The notes under the pieces were generated by a model. It made no database searches and had not been told where the DNA came from. It saw only the letters and a program-made list of their open reading frames with translations. From Ascochyta rabiei (taxonomy: Eukaryota > Ascomycota > Dothideomycetes > Pleosporales > Didymellaceae), in contig NC_082408.1 in NCBI RefSeq assembly GCF_004011695.2, forward strand, positions 2,217,501 through 2,281,500: a stretch of DNA of 64,000 bases, given 5' to 3'. Numbering within the stretch: the first letter of the stretch is position 1; every line of letters starts with the position of its first letter. A program made the position numbers and the translations under genes. This document shows positions 35,721 through 47,989 of the stretch, in pieces.

Positions 35721-37972
35721 GCTAGATATTCTAGCTAACAGTAACTCTATTATAAGTAACATTAAGGGCCTGTATAAGAGTTTCCTTATTTATATAGTAA
35801 GGAGGGTTCTTTCTTTTTTTCTTTTTCTTTTGTCTTTCTAATATACAACGCAGTTAGAGGCATTTTAGCTTTAATAGATTTCCTTTATCCTTTTCTAAAT
35901 TAAGATGTCTTTATGCTTACTAAATCTCCTAGCCTTCTTCCTACGCTTTAATCTACTTAGTTAGTGCCTTTAGAGGCCTAGGTTAATTAGGGTACTTATT
36001 TTGGTACAACCTTAGGTTTTAAAGAGCTCCTGTAAAGTTCTCTATAGGATACCAGGTTAGGTCTAGGTTATAGCTAACCTAGCTTACGCAGTACTAGAGC
36101 CTTTAGCAGATAATGTTACCAGCCAAAATTTCTTAAACTTCCTATTTTTCTACGCCTTAAATAGGGATACCTGTAGGTTTTAGGGCTTCTTTTCTAGGTA
36201 AGGGGTTATTTAGATCCTTACATTAGACGTTTAGGGCAAACATATTATGTATTTTTAAGCCTAGTACAAGTTTTAAATAATATAAGTAACCTACCTACTC
36301 TAAGACTTTAAAAGGACCTTCCTATTTATTAGATAGCTTCCAGCTTAGTTGCTATATTTTTAAGTTCTAGGTAGAAAGATATACCATGTTATTAACAGTC
36401 TAGTTTATAGGGTAACAGTAGCTATTAACTACAGAGCGCATACAGTCTTAAGCGTTCTCTATATTTTCTTTAGCTACCTTCTAGGCGTTATGCATGTAGG
36501 TAGCTAATGCTAAAGCATCCTTATAATTAAGTTTCTTAACTAGGTTTATACTTAAATTAGCCCTATTCTAATCCTAACTCTATTTAGGCTTACTACTATA
36601 GATAGCTTAGTAAGGCAATATTCTAATTAAGGAATATAGCAGAGTAAGCTAGACACAATTAATAATTAGGAGGAGTTTAGACTAGTTATCTTAGTAGTAT
36701 AAGATAAACAGGCAAAGTTGCTAATCTATATACTAATTTATAATTTCTGTTTAGCTGTTAGTTTCCTTATAATAGGCTGTAGATAGTTTAACCTTTACCC
36801 CTATAATCTAGCAGAATTCTAACTAGAAGGTTAAAACAAATTATAGTCCTTAGTTACTTACAATAGTTTTAGAGTTGTGTCTAAATTAATATACCTATTG
36901 TATAAACAAGTTTACTATCCTGCGTACTGTAATTGTCGTATAGCACAGGATTGTAATTACTTATTTAGTTAAGCGATTAATAATAACTATAATCTAGTTA
37001 TAGCCTAATTTGTCCTTAGGGAAGTCTCTAAAGTTAATACACAGATATTGTATTAGTTTGTTAGGTATTAGTAAGGGATGCTAGTATCCGTAGAGTTAGG
37101 TCTGTTTTAGGTAACCTTAACAATAAGGAATGCCATTATAAATATACTGTTCACAAGTAGCACTTATCCCCTTCTAGTGGTACTGTTGTAATAGTAGCTA
37201 ATAAGTCTTCTTAGCACTAGGATAAGCAGTTAATGGCTAGTTATAGGTCTCTCTAATTAGGCAGGTGTATAAGGTAGAGTTAGCTAGTACACATAGTTAA
37301 TCCTAATAGAGTAGGAGTCTGTTATAGATCCAATATAGCGATACTAGAGACAAGCGTTCTTACTTAAAGGATTTCTAATTTTCTTTAATAAGGGCTTAGA
37401 TTAATTTAAGCGAATCTAGGTCTATAACAGGTTATATTGATTAGATAGTAGATACAGCCAGGTTAGTTTTAGCTAGGTATTTCTAAGCTAAATTAGAATT
37501 AATCTGTTTGTGTAACTGCTGTGGTCCTAACAGTACTTAAGATTAGTTATCTTTCTAGGCAGATTTAAGGTTTACTTGATATTGTTCTTATTAAATAAGG
37601 ATATTAGCACGCTTATTATTCTTTTTTAGGGTATATTTAATACAGAAGTTAAATAGAGAAAGAGCTTCTACCTATTATGCTTATAAAGCGTTTATAACTT
37701 CAGTAGTTATAAAATATTTTAAGGATTAATAGTTAGAGTAGACACAGATCTGTTTTATAGCAGAGGTAAGTTTAGATCTCTACTTGTAGAATGCTTATAA
37801 AATTATAAATAGTTCCTTATTGTGTTTCTTCTATTTACGCTTAGCACTAGAGAGTACTTAGCTGTAGAAAGCAACTAGGTACTATTTATTATTTAAGTGT
37901 TGTTAGGACATAACTCCTGCAACAACTCTATTAGATGTATTAGTTTTAATCTTTATGTTATAACGTACTCTA

Positions 37973-39801
37973 TAAGCAAGTAACCAGCACAAGCGAGTAA
38001 CCGGGTTTTGCTAAGACCACACCAACACTGTACCTACTTTGCAATATTACAGTATATAACAATAATGAATTATACTATATAGTATATAGAACTAGACTAT
38101 AGTACTCTACGCATCTTTACTGCATGTTTACGCGTTATGCCCTGTCTTGCTACATATACCACAGTGCCTTAAAGATTAAGTACTCCCATTAACGCGCGAC
38201 CTCTTCTTTACCTTCTTCCTATCACTACAGGCCTTAAACTCCTTTAGAGTAGTTAGCCGCACTCCCTCAGCAAAGGTTAGAGTCCCCCCTTGCTGCACTT
38301 GCTTCCTTTTGTGTAATTTACGACGTGTAGCGGCCTTGTTAGCTGCCTGTAGGTTAGCAACCTGGTTGCACACTAAAACTAGTAAATGCGCCATTAGCTC
38401 TGCACCTTTAGTAAGCTAATTAAGAGCGTTAACTATAGACGTTGGCGAGCTATTAGCGTGTCTCTAAATCCTCTCTTAAATCAGCTTTAATTAAGACCTA
38501 AATTCTAGTGTATTGCTTAGTGTCTTAGACTTCTACGTACTGTTGTCTATAGTAGGTAGCGTTAGCGTGCGCAGCTGTACTTTAAGCTTTAATATTACAG
38601 CTTCTAGGTTAAATAGGACTAGGCCAGCAACTCTTAATCCTCCCTAGATGTTACTCTCTGTAATTAAGGCGTTAAAAGCCGCTTTAAAGTATGGTAAGAA
38701 CTTAAGTTTAGTAAAATGCGTAATCTTGCTACGTATTAGCCGCTCGGCTATAGGCCTTCTTTAACGGAGAAAAATAGCCCACGTTAAGTGGCTGCAGTAG
38801 GTGCGACGAGTGTGAAGGTATATATAGGGTAATAATCTTATGTTCCTTACAGTACTAGTGGAATTTAACTGAGTTGTGGCTCTTGTGGCCGTCTAGAATA
38901 AGCAGCTAATGGCTGCTAATAGTGCGCGCCTTTGTGTGCTTATTAAAGTGCTTTAACTACTTAACTCTAAGCTTGTTGTTAGTCTAGCTGTTGTTAGAGA
39001 CACTAATAACCCAGTTGTTAGGTATACTAGGCTCCTTGTACCAGGCTAAGAGGTAGTGCTTACTAGAGAGGATAATAAAGGGTAGGATAGACCAGCCCTT
39101 CGCGCAGATGCCTTAGATAATGCTGGTCCACTCTTAGTCGCCCTGCTGCACTGCCTTTAGTCTCCCTTAACGCTTAGAGCCTGTAATAACAGCACTAGTA
39201 GATATAACGCCTATTATAAAGCCAGATTTATTAAAGTTATAGGTGTCTTTATCTAGGATACTATACTTAGCTTTAGTATTATCTACAAGCTAGAACTAGT
39301 TACTAATCACCTTAGGATCCTTACACGGCGCTCTCTTGTAGTTGTACTTATAATTAAACTTAACTTTAAGCTCTAGCCAACGTTTAACAAAGTTAGCAGC
39401 CCAGTTCTTGCCAACGTAGGGCTAGTGGCGCTTAGTAAGCAGAGAATTGGCTATATCCTCTACATTAGCAAGCTAGGGTAAGTATCCTCGCTCGTCCAGC
39501 TTTAATACTTGCTGGACAATTACCTCCTCTTTAGTACTAGTCATCCTAATCATCTTAGGCTTGCAATTGCGTTGAGAGAGCTTTCTATCGCGTTGTTGTT
39601 GCAGGGTGCTTTCTAACACCTTATAAATAGCTGCAGCGCGTAGCACAGTAAGATTTACGTCTTGTTAGATAGCCTAGAGAGCAAGCTGTATGTTTACTTC
39701 GTTTAACAGCCTCTTTATATTATTTTGTTAAGGTATAATAGGCAGAGTGAAGTTTAGGGTGGTCTTGGCAAAACACGGTTACTTGCTTGTGCTGGTCACT
39801 C
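37973..39801 (-). mobile_element. Pogo/Fot1-like element B1, 3' terminus truncated on the right
   Basis: Left terminus ACGTACTCTATAAGCAAG after a TA at 37971-37972, with the doubled AAGCAAGTAACC motif. The right end has the inner copy of the motif but stops at GGTCACTC, about 20 bp short of the terminus seen in B2. Transposase is on the minus strand. Inserted in the RNase H region of Gypsy-3. Confidence 0.9.
38176..39740 (-). pseudogene. Pogo B1 transposase, broken
   Basis: Same protein as in B2. The C-terminal 72 codons (38176-38394) are open and read MAHLLVLVCNQVANLQAANKA and on to the KKRSRVN tail, ahead of a degraded Cys/His cluster. Upstream, DDE blocks and the CENP-B-type HTH are recognisable with stops. 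Confidence 0.8.
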
Positions 39802-40493
39802 TTAGGGTTAAAGTAGCATAGAGTAGGTATAGATAATAGTGCCTCTTTTAAGCTTTTAAAACTAGATTAGTATTAAGTAGTCTATTTAAACAGGTTTGCT
39901 AGGCTCTATAAGGCAATAAGATGCTTAGCTACACGTAAGAATTTAGGTACAAATTGTTAATAGAACCTAGTAAAGCCTAAGAACAACTTTACACCAGTAA
40001 TAGTGGTAGGAGGGGTCTAATTTCTTAGGGCTTATACTTTCTTAGAATCTACTTTAATTCCCTTGTTAGTTACGATATAACCTAGGTATTTAGTATAAGT
40101 AACATAGAACTTACGTTTCTTAATGTCTACTTGTAGTGCAGCTAATTAGAGACGTTCTAATACTAATTTAACGTGGCGCTTATGTACGGCTAGGTCTTTA
40201 GAGTAGATAAGGATGTTATCTAGGTATGTAATATAGAAGTTGTTAAGGTATTTAATAAGAATGTTATTTATATATTATTAGTATGTAGCTAGTCTATTAC
40301 ATAATCTAAATAGTAGAACTTTGTACTTGTAACTGCTGTAATAGGTACAAAACGTAGTGTACTTCTCTAACGCAGGGTCTATACAAATTCTGTTTAAGGC
40401 GTTCTAGATATTAAACTTAGTAAAGATCTTAGCTTTTAAAGGTTAGGTAAGTAGCTTATCTATGCGCGGTATTAGATAGGAGTACGGTGGCAA

Positions 40494-40575
40494 AAGGGTA
40501 GGGGTAGGGTAGGGTCTACATAGGGTAGGGGTACGGGTAGGGTAGGGTCCACATAGGGTAGGGGTAGGGATTAGG
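40494..40575 (+). repeat. Left subterminal G-rich array of the hAT element
   Basis: Tandem GGTAGGG / GGTAGGGG units with a repeated TAGGGT(C)(C/T)ACATAGGG module. It is the inverted counterpart of 55083-55409. Confidence 0.9.
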
Positions 40576-40762
40576 TACATTACGTAACTCCACATCTGTC
40601 CTGTTAAAGCCTCTTTCTTATAAATTTCTAGTTGTTAAGCTTTAAATATTATTACACATAATTATTTTAAGTAGGTGTGTTTATTTATTAGCAGCCTATA
40701 TTATACAAATATTCTATAAAACCCTAGTTCTCTCTTTTTATACTCTTATAATATCTAATTAT

Positions 40763-41292
40763 TTAGCAGGGGGCACTAATAAGCCTCTAGTAGAATCGCT
40801 TTGCAAGAGCTATATTCTTTAGCTAAATATTAACTCGCTTTGCATACATGGCGTTTATATTCACATCTTTAAATATTAGTTTTATGTTCTTCTGTAAGAA
40901 ACTAACACATACCTTTAAAGACACTAATAAGGAAAGATTTAGCAGACTCCTAAAGAGCCTCTAGAGCGCTAGCCTAGAACTAAAGATTATTCCTTAGTTA
41001 AAGAGCAACTTCCTAAACTATGCGTAAGAATAGCATCTTAGGTATTAACAATTTAGTTAACCTCTAGTATTAATAGAAATTGCGCAGCGTAACTACTACC
41101 TTAGTATTAGTTATTAAATGTAATAATAGAATGTAATAACATACTGCCAGCCTTATAACAGTACTTGCGCTTTAGTGGCAAAGCAGGCGCCTTGTAGGCA
41201 GACTTAGCTGCTAAGGGCTTCCTTACCAGCGTGCTGCTAGTTACAGCTAATCCTTAGCTTAGGACAGCCTTGTTCCTGCGACCTCTGGCCAT
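40763..41292 (-). pseudogene. Histone H3-like gene with two introns, RIP-broken, inside the hAT element
   Basis: Exon 1 (41145-41292) starts MARGRRNKAVLS and later reads VRKPLAAKSAYKAPALPLKR, resembling the H3 tail from the RKQLA segment on. Exon 2 (40913-41095) aligns without gaps to the H3 histone fold: VTLRNFY, LTKLLIPKMLFLRIV, stop, EVAL, then ASALEAL, stop, ESAKSFLISVFK. Exon 3 (40763-40866) gives DVNINAMYAKRVNI and LKNIALAKRF. Stops sit where H3 has Gln or Arg. Introns of 49 bp (41096-41144) and 46 bp (40867-40912) begin GTATGT and end AG. Loop 1 has canonical H3 length, so it is not CENP-A-like. The first residues lack the usual methylatable tail motif. Confidence 0.85.
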
Positions 41293-41306
41293 GTTGGCGA
41301 TTAGGT

Positions 41307-41450
41307 AGTCGGCTGTAATAGTTAGCTGTGATAGTAGGCTGTAGTAGTAGGCTGTAATAGTAGGCTGTAGTAGTAGGCTGTAAAAACAAGTGTAATAGCA
41401 GGTGTAATAGCTCGCAGGCTGTAATAGCTGTAATAGTAGGCTGTGATATT
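41307..41450. repeat. Minisatellite of TAGGCTGTAATAG-type units
   Basis: About ten degenerate 11-16 bp units (TAGTAGGCTGTAATAG, TAGTAGGCTGTAGTAG and variants) just upstream of the H3-like start codon. It may be a promoter minisatellite or a transposase-binding array. Confidence 0.75.
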
Positions 41451-41549
41451 GTGGTACGCCTAGGTTACGCAGCAAAATTGTAGTAGTATAGCTGTTGCAA
41501 TAGTGTAGTAGTGTGGTGTAAAAGGTAACAGTAGAGTTTGTTAATAGGT

Positions 41550-42110
41550 TAGTGTAATAACGCGTGCAGAGGTCTGTGCGCTGCTAAAGTCTAGGCTACT
41601 ACCTAACGTAAGAAAATTAGAATCTGTAGCTAGTAGAAAGTTATTACAACTATTATACACTAGCGTAACTATAATAAAAGCTTGTAATAACTTATAGGTA
41701 GTATAAATACGCTAAGCACATTCTTTTAGCCTAGGCTACATCTAATTCTAATCTTATTTAATATTGTAAGACGCGTTACAAATGCTTTCTGTTGCTTTAG
41801 CGCTAGCGTTTGTTGTTTAAGCGCTAGTAGAGGCTGCTGCCTAGCGCAAGAAAACCAAAATCTATTGTAAGTAGGGGATTATTGCACCTATAATGCACAA
41901 ACAGTTATGTAATACTAAACTATAATAACTTACAGATTTTGCATATCTGCTAAGCACATTTTTTTAACATAGGTTGCACTTAGCTCTAAGCTGTTTTAAT
42001 ATTATTAGAAGGGGTTTTAATATTTTTAATTGCAACAGCGCTAGCGTTTGTTGCTTTTGCGCTAGCAAAACCGGGAGAGGTTGAGCACAGACCAGCTGTT
42101 GAAAAGCTTA
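41550..42110. other. Direct repeats in the hAT interior
   Basis: Two related blocks carry GCGCTAGCGTTTGTTG(T/C)TT(T/A)(A/G)GCGCTAG (about 41800-41825 and 42040-42066), with palindromic GCGCTAGC cores. They may separate the divergent H3-like and plus-strand genes. No ORF. Confidence 0.45.
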
Positions 42111-42219
42111 CTACCGCCCTACCCTTCTACAACACCTTCTATATCTATAATACCTTCTGTTTATACAATACTACACGTTATTACTACCTCCTATTACAGT
42201 TATCATAATTAATCTTAAC

Positions 42220-43415
42220 GCTAATGATATTAAGAAGGAGGAGGAGGAAGATATACTAACCTTTGCTAGCACTACAGGTACTAGTATACTAGCTAGCTTC
42301 ACCGCTAAGAAGTAGAATTAACTAAATAAGGTAATTATTACAGCCTGTTATAACAGTTAGTGCTAACAATACTAGGGTTTCTATTTAAGAGACTATAAGA
42401 TTAATTAAGTCCTTAATGCTTGTAGTTAGATTAGGGCTGCAGGCTAAAAGACTAGCACAAAAGGCTTATTTAAGGGAGAGGTTAGCAACAGTATCCGCGC
42501 AGTTTAACAAAGAAATCAAGCTGCCTTGCGTAGCAAAGAGAAGGAAATTATTAATAAGGCAAAGGCTGCTAATTGTGCAGCAAAATACCAGGCTAGGCTG
42601 AAGTTAGGTTAAGACTAGTCTTATGCTTTAGCAGATCTTAATATTTAAGCTATAATAGTAGCTAGACTAAAGAAGATGTAGATTAGCAACACTTTAAGTT
42701 ATCTGCTAGTAGTTAGTTATTACAGCTTCTTATTACAAACATTTACTAACTAAGAACAGCTAAGTGGCTTAAAAACAAGCTTAATACTGTTTATAAGAAG
42801 TGGGATAATTTTAAGCATAAAATAGATCTTTGCGCACACTAACAGGCCCTTAGAAAGCATGCAGAAATTGCTTAAGACAGTTCTACTGCTAGTTAGACTA
42901 CTATAGGCTAAGGTAACAAACAGCTCTTTTCTAATAGCAGCGTTGTTAAGAAACTGCTCTGCTAAGAGTATCAGCAAGGTCTTTAAAAACTTAAAGATAA
43001 CACCTTTAAGAGCAAGAAGGAGAAGGAAGAATAGGAGGCCTTATGTAATAATATGTCACCTAAGAGCATAGTAGTTACAACTAATAATACCTAGCTCTAA
43101 GTTATTACATTATATTATTACATACACTTACTAATTACTATAGTTAAACTAAACCTCTATGTCTCTTAGATAAGATTAGTTAGGATACTAAGCTTGTTAG
43201 CTATTGCCTATTTATTCTAGCACCTAACAATAATAAGTGTGAGGAGGAGATTAAAGAGTCTAATTCTAAGCTAGAGGACCACTATTAGTCTATGCTAAAT
43301 GTGTATAAGACTAATAAGTAATTTTACAAGTTGTTAGCTAAAAAGGATGTTAAGGAATTAGGATCTAAAGGATCTAACAGCAATAATAAGATAGATCTAG
43401 ATTAGATATAGAGCT
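42220..43415 (+). pseudogene. Unassigned hAT-borne gene (basic, coiled-coil-like), broken
   Basis: A plus-strand frame with RIP stops. It reads RTAKWLKNKLNTVYKKW and DNFKHKIDLCAH at about 42755-42840, then ALRKHAEIA, and ends with EEEIKESNSKLEDHY and LLAKKDVKELGSKGSN before 43415. The two Trp followed by basic helices would suit a Myb/SANT-like or other DNA-binding protein, but I cannot name the family. It lies just upstream of the hAT transposase and on the same strand. It could also be the transposase N-terminal exon. Confidence 0.45.
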
Positions 43416-45141
43416 AATGTTTTAGCTTAAAGTAACAGCTAATTAACACATACATGGCCGCTTTCGCAAGATCTACAAATTTCTGTTTAATTTATTATTT
43501 TGTATCTCTACCTAATTAGAAACTTGCTTAAGATATATAAGCAAACCCTAAGAAAATAGTAAAACAACTAGTTCCTAGCACTAAATAGAACAAACTTGCT
43601 GTTAGGGCTTAGGCTTGCCCTAGGCAGTTCGTTAAAAAGTTTTTCTATTATCCTGTTGCCTTAGGAAAGCAATCCTACTTCTAAAAAGCTACATTAGGAT
43701 GCACTAACTTGCTTAGGCTAGATCTAGAGTAGATATAGTAAAGCCTCTTAGGTATAAGATAGCTATCTATACGTATACTGTTATAACTATAGGTTAGTTC
43801 TTTAGCACCTAGTTATAAAGGGCTGTAGGACTAAGTATCTTGTCTAACACCTTAGTTTACAAGCCTACAGACAAATTAAGAATCCTGCTTATGCTTTGTT
43901 AAACCTCCCATTATATCCATACACTGCCCGCCAGCAAAATAAAAACTAGTTTTCTTCTAATCTAGCATACTCTACTTTAGCCTTTAAAACAGAGCTTGTG
44001 CGATTAGTTGTTAACAACAACCTCTTATTTCAAACAATTAAACAGCCGTTATTCTAACAATTTATCCACTTCCTAAGGCTAGAAGCTGTAATAACTACCT
44101 GTTATAAATTTAGCTAGATGTTTTAGAGCTAATTTAAGGCTGCTGAACACGCTCTTCTCTAGGATCTTAGTTCTAGTACTAAATTGTCTATTATATTAGA
44201 TGCCTAGAGTGTAAGTAATCACCTTAGCTTCCTAGCTATTAAAGGTTACTATATAAACAAGAGCTAGAAATTATAAGAAGTCCTTTTAGACTTTATTCCT
44301 ATACACAGAAAACATACAGGATCCTCTATAGTACAGTAAGTTCTTTAACTTCTTTAGGAAACTAAAACTATAAAACAACTGCTCGCTATTACTTGCGACA
44401 ATGCTAGTAATAACAGTGCATTTTTACAGACCTTAGAGAGGTTACTACAGCACAACAACATTACTTAGGATAGCAGAGAGAACACTGTTCCTTGTCTTGT
44501 ATATATAATTAACCTTATTGTGTAAGACAATATTTACTATCTCTAACTTAAGGCATTACTAGAACTAGAGCATGCACAAAGACTGCAGCAACGCTATATT
44601 AGGGGTATTAAAAACAGCATATCTGTTCCAAACTGTCTGTAGAAGGTAGAAATTATTTATTATATTATTTTATTACATACTAAGTGTAACACAGATCTAA
44701 GCTATCTGCATTGCAATAGATCTATTACCACAATAATTTAAGAGGTTTCTTGCACTACAGAGTAATATTCTAGTAAATTATTAACTATTAGTTATATAAG
44801 ATGTTAGGACTAGGTAGAACTCTACCTACAATATGTGTAAGCGCACACTAAAGCTTTAGGTCTACATTAACAAATAGTTAGAGCAAGAAATTACACTAAA
44901 GGCACTAAGCTGTAGAGAAGGTGCTTGTTAAGTTTCACACTTTAGACAAAGTCCGTAGGTGATTGTTTAATTGGGTCTTAGGGATAAGTACGTGCAGGGG
45001 TTCTCGAGGGGGTAGTCGTCTAGTTAAAGACTGTGGCAACTAGGGTTGTAAGGAAGAGTATAGAGTAGACTATCTGTTTCGCAAGTAGGGTTAAGATATT
45101 CTAATAACAAAGTTAATTAATAGAGTTAAACACAAACTATA

Positions 45142-46994
45142 ACGTAAAGCACCACCGAGCCGGACACACCACCGAGCCGGACACTTTTGCTTAGCATTAC
45201 TAACACCATGTACAGGACAAGCAATTACTTACTACCTTCTACAGAGCCTGCGTACGACGCACTTGCATTAGATACAGATTCTTCTTCTGCATCTTTTTAG
45301 CACGTACAAGCGTTGTGCCCAGTCTTTCCACAGTTGCTACAGTGCCGTTGACCTGGCTGGGCTCTTTCTTAACTAGTTACTACTACTGCGCGCTCTCTTT
45401 AACACTGTACAAGCTGCAGCTGCGCTCTTAGCTACAGACAACGCTGCAGCACCATACTCCATTGTCCCACTATACTAAATCTGCTTTCTTTTACGCCCCT
45501 TACGCTTAGTAACCTCTGCTAATTGCTCCTTAAGCTCTCGTACACGAGCCTTAATAAGAACATTTTTATGCAGCATCTCCTTAGCTCCTTTTACTAGCTT
45601 TAAGAACCCTTCCTAAGTAGATGTTAGTGACTATACAAAGCGCTTACTTATAAGCTTTAATTAGGATCTAAATTCGTACGTGTTGCTTGGTGTTTAGGAT
45701 TGCTATGGTGTTTCTAGTAGAGGTACTAGTGGAGGGGTATAAAATCGCACTTTAAGCCAATTAATGACTACCTGCGTGTTAGTAGGCACTAGTACTGATG
45801 CCTGAAAGGCCTTCTTGCAGTTATTGTACGTAAACACGTTAAAAAACGCGTCTCTAAAGGCTGGGAGGAAGCCTTCCTTGTTAATGTGGAAGACGCGTTT
45901 GGATGCTAAGGCTCGTACGCGTTGGGAGTACTTCAGTTTTAACAGTAAGAAATACACCACATTAAGTGGCTAAAGTATGTGTAATAAGTAAGGAGGCATA
46001 CAGAGGGTTAAGATTCTGTTCTCTAGGCAGTAGTCCTTAAAATCCTGGTTGAGGTGGCTCTTATGGCCGTCTAGGATGAGTAGCCTGTACAACCCCTTCT
46101 GACGCGCTCTTATATGCGCGTGAAAATGCTTTAACTACTTAAGACTAAGCGCGTTGTTTGTCTATCTGTTCTTAGAGACAGAGAGCTTCTAGTTGTATGG
46201 GATATTGGTCTCCTTATACCAGGCAGAGATGTAGACACGCCGCTTATAGATAATAAAGGGTGGGATAGCATACCTAGCAGCGCAGATGCTCTAGATAACT
46301 GTAACCTACTCCTAATTACCTAGCTAAATAAGGTTTGGTCTTGTACGTCTCTCTAAACCTGTAACAACCTTTATTAAGCTAATAACTCCCATCTAGAAGC
46401 CGGTCTTATTAAAGTTGTAGATGTCCTTATCTAGGACCCTATACTTGTCTTTTGTCTCCTGTACAAGCTTAAACCACGCGCTAATAACCTCTAGATCTTC
46501 CTAAAGTATTCTCTAATAGTCTTTTGCTTAATTAAAAGCTATCTTAAGTTCCTCTGTACGCGACACAAATTGCTCAGCCTAGTTCTTACTAATAGGTGTC
46601 CTACTACGTACAGCCAACAGTTTATCTGCAATATCTGCCACCTCACACAGCCGGGGGGCAAATCCACGCAAATTGAGGTCAAGGATGTATTGTACAATTG
46701 TTTGCTCTTCTGTCGCAGAGAGCTTTTAGCTGTTAGGTGGTGCTTTGTGTTGAAATGTGATTTTATTCAGCCGATTAGAGAGCCGCTGAAAAGGTACCTT
46801 AGAAGCTGCTGCAGCGCTCTGTACGCTCTTAAACTGGCCTAATGTATAGGCCTAAAGCGCAAGCACAATTCTACCTTCTTGCTAGATAAGAAAAGACGTA
46901 CGTTGTAGTTGTATTGCTTCTTGTACAAGATGTTGGTGATGCTAAGGAAAAGTGTCCGGCTCGGTGGTGTGTCCGGCTCGGTGGTGCTTTACGT
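45142..46994 (-). mobile_element. Pogo/Fot1-like element C, complete, 1853 bp
   Basis: Terminal repeats ACGTAAAGCACCACCGAGCC at both ends, TA duplication (45140-45141 and 46995-46996). The motif CACCACCGAGCCGGACAC is doubled with 17 bp period at each end. Inserted in the Gypsy-4 3' LTR. The deepest level of the nested stack. Confidence 0.95.
45300..46860 (-). pseudogene. Pogo C transposase, lightly broken
   Basis: The C-terminal part is open from 45960 to 45703 (YSQRVRALASKRVFHINKEG, AFRDAFFNVFTYNN). It continues, past a few stops, to an intact CCHC-like knuckle CSNCGKTGHNACTC at about 45305-45350. DDE and HTH blocks occupy 46000-46860. Fewer RIP stops than families A and B. Confidence 0.8.
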
Positions 46995-47329
46995 TAAGGG
47001 TTGTGTTCCTATAATCTATATACTTAAGGTGTCCTATATTATCTTATAGTTTCTTACAGAGTCCTATAGGGGGCCTTATAAGAAGCGTAGGACATATATA
47101 GGAATTATAGGACATTACGTAACCCTGTCTTACAGTCTTAGCTTAGACTTGTGTGTAGACTTTATAGGACATCACGTAATCCTAGGCTAAGCATTTGCGC
47201 CAATCCTGCTTGCATTATTAGTGATAAAGTCCCGCCTTGCGGTCCTCCCTTAGGATCGTAACACTATCCTCCTCCTCTACAATTTATGTCCTTATAAATT
47301 AACTAATAGTCTCTTAAAGCACATAAGCT

Positions 47330-47850
47330 TAACACACAACAGGAACCTAACTAAACAATACTAGATATCTTGCTATAGTCGCCTGCAAGTACTATGCTAA
47401 GAAAAGTGTGCCTTATAAGATATTGTTGCTAAATAAGAAGTGTAGTAACTGTAAATACAACAGCATAAAGAAATGTAAACTAGTAGATCTTCTTATCCTA
47501 GATTTTACTAAAATTAATAATAAGATGCTGCGTTTGGAACAAATAGAAGATAAAGCTACTAAGGCGGAAGAGGCAGTAATAGCTACCCTTTAGGCAGCGC
47601 GCGCGAAGTTAGGTCGCGTGCGTAAGCAGAAGAAGTTCTTAAAGCGTTGTAAACAACAATAGTTTAACGCAAGTGCTTAGTTTGTTAAGGAGATTAAGCC
47701 CTTAGAGCAACAAGAGGAGTTGCTTAATAACGTTATTACGTTAGAGAACGGGTTAATGCCTAGGTCGCTTGCCTTAGATTTGGCGACGCATCCCCCGCTA
47801 TTAGATCCTAATGCTGCTAATACTAGCGCAATATCTGTTAGCAGTACGTA
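47330..47850 (+). pseudogene. Accessory antisense ORF of Gypsy-4 (Cys-rich, coiled coil)
   Basis: Plus-strand frame opposite to gag-pol, between integrase and 3' LTR. It is open from 47408 to 47593 and, past one TAG that replaces Gln/Trp, continues to about 47850. It starts VPYKILLLNKKCSNCKYN with KKCKLVD following: a Cys-x2-Cys-x6/7-Cys cluster. Then comes a basic heptad-like segment (NKMLRLEQIEDKATKAEEA, KLGRVRKQKKFLKRC). The layout matches the Gypsy-1 ORF at 1240-1650. Similar CxxC/coiled-coil hypothetical proteins are common in ascomycete genomes; function unknown. Confidence 0.65.
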
Positions 47851-47989
47851 AGATTTGTAGGTAGTTCCTAGGTGTTTTCTAAGTCTAGGTATCCTAACCA
47901 TTTAACTAGGTACCTTTGTTAGTTACCATTCCCTTTGTGTATTACTATTTTTTTAACTTCCTATTCATCTTCGCTGTTGGCTTAATAAT

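Larger units (their letters stand above)
44926..47263 (-). repeat. Gypsy-4 3' LTR, split by pogo C
   Basis: TGTTAAGTTTCACACC...GGATCGTAACA. The two halves rejoin at CACAAACTA-TA-AGGGTTGTG exactly as in 53294-53776. Confidence 0.94.

Noticed and set aside
40763..41292. H3-like pseudogene as a CENP-A (centromeric) variant
   Set aside because: Loop 1 has the canonical H3 length and the alignment to H3 is gapless; CENP-A usually has a longer loop and a different alpha-2 start.
42750..42977. 75-codon minus-strand open frame in the hAT element
   Set aside because: The opposite strand has the more protein-like, Lys/Trp-containing frame that continues up to 43415.
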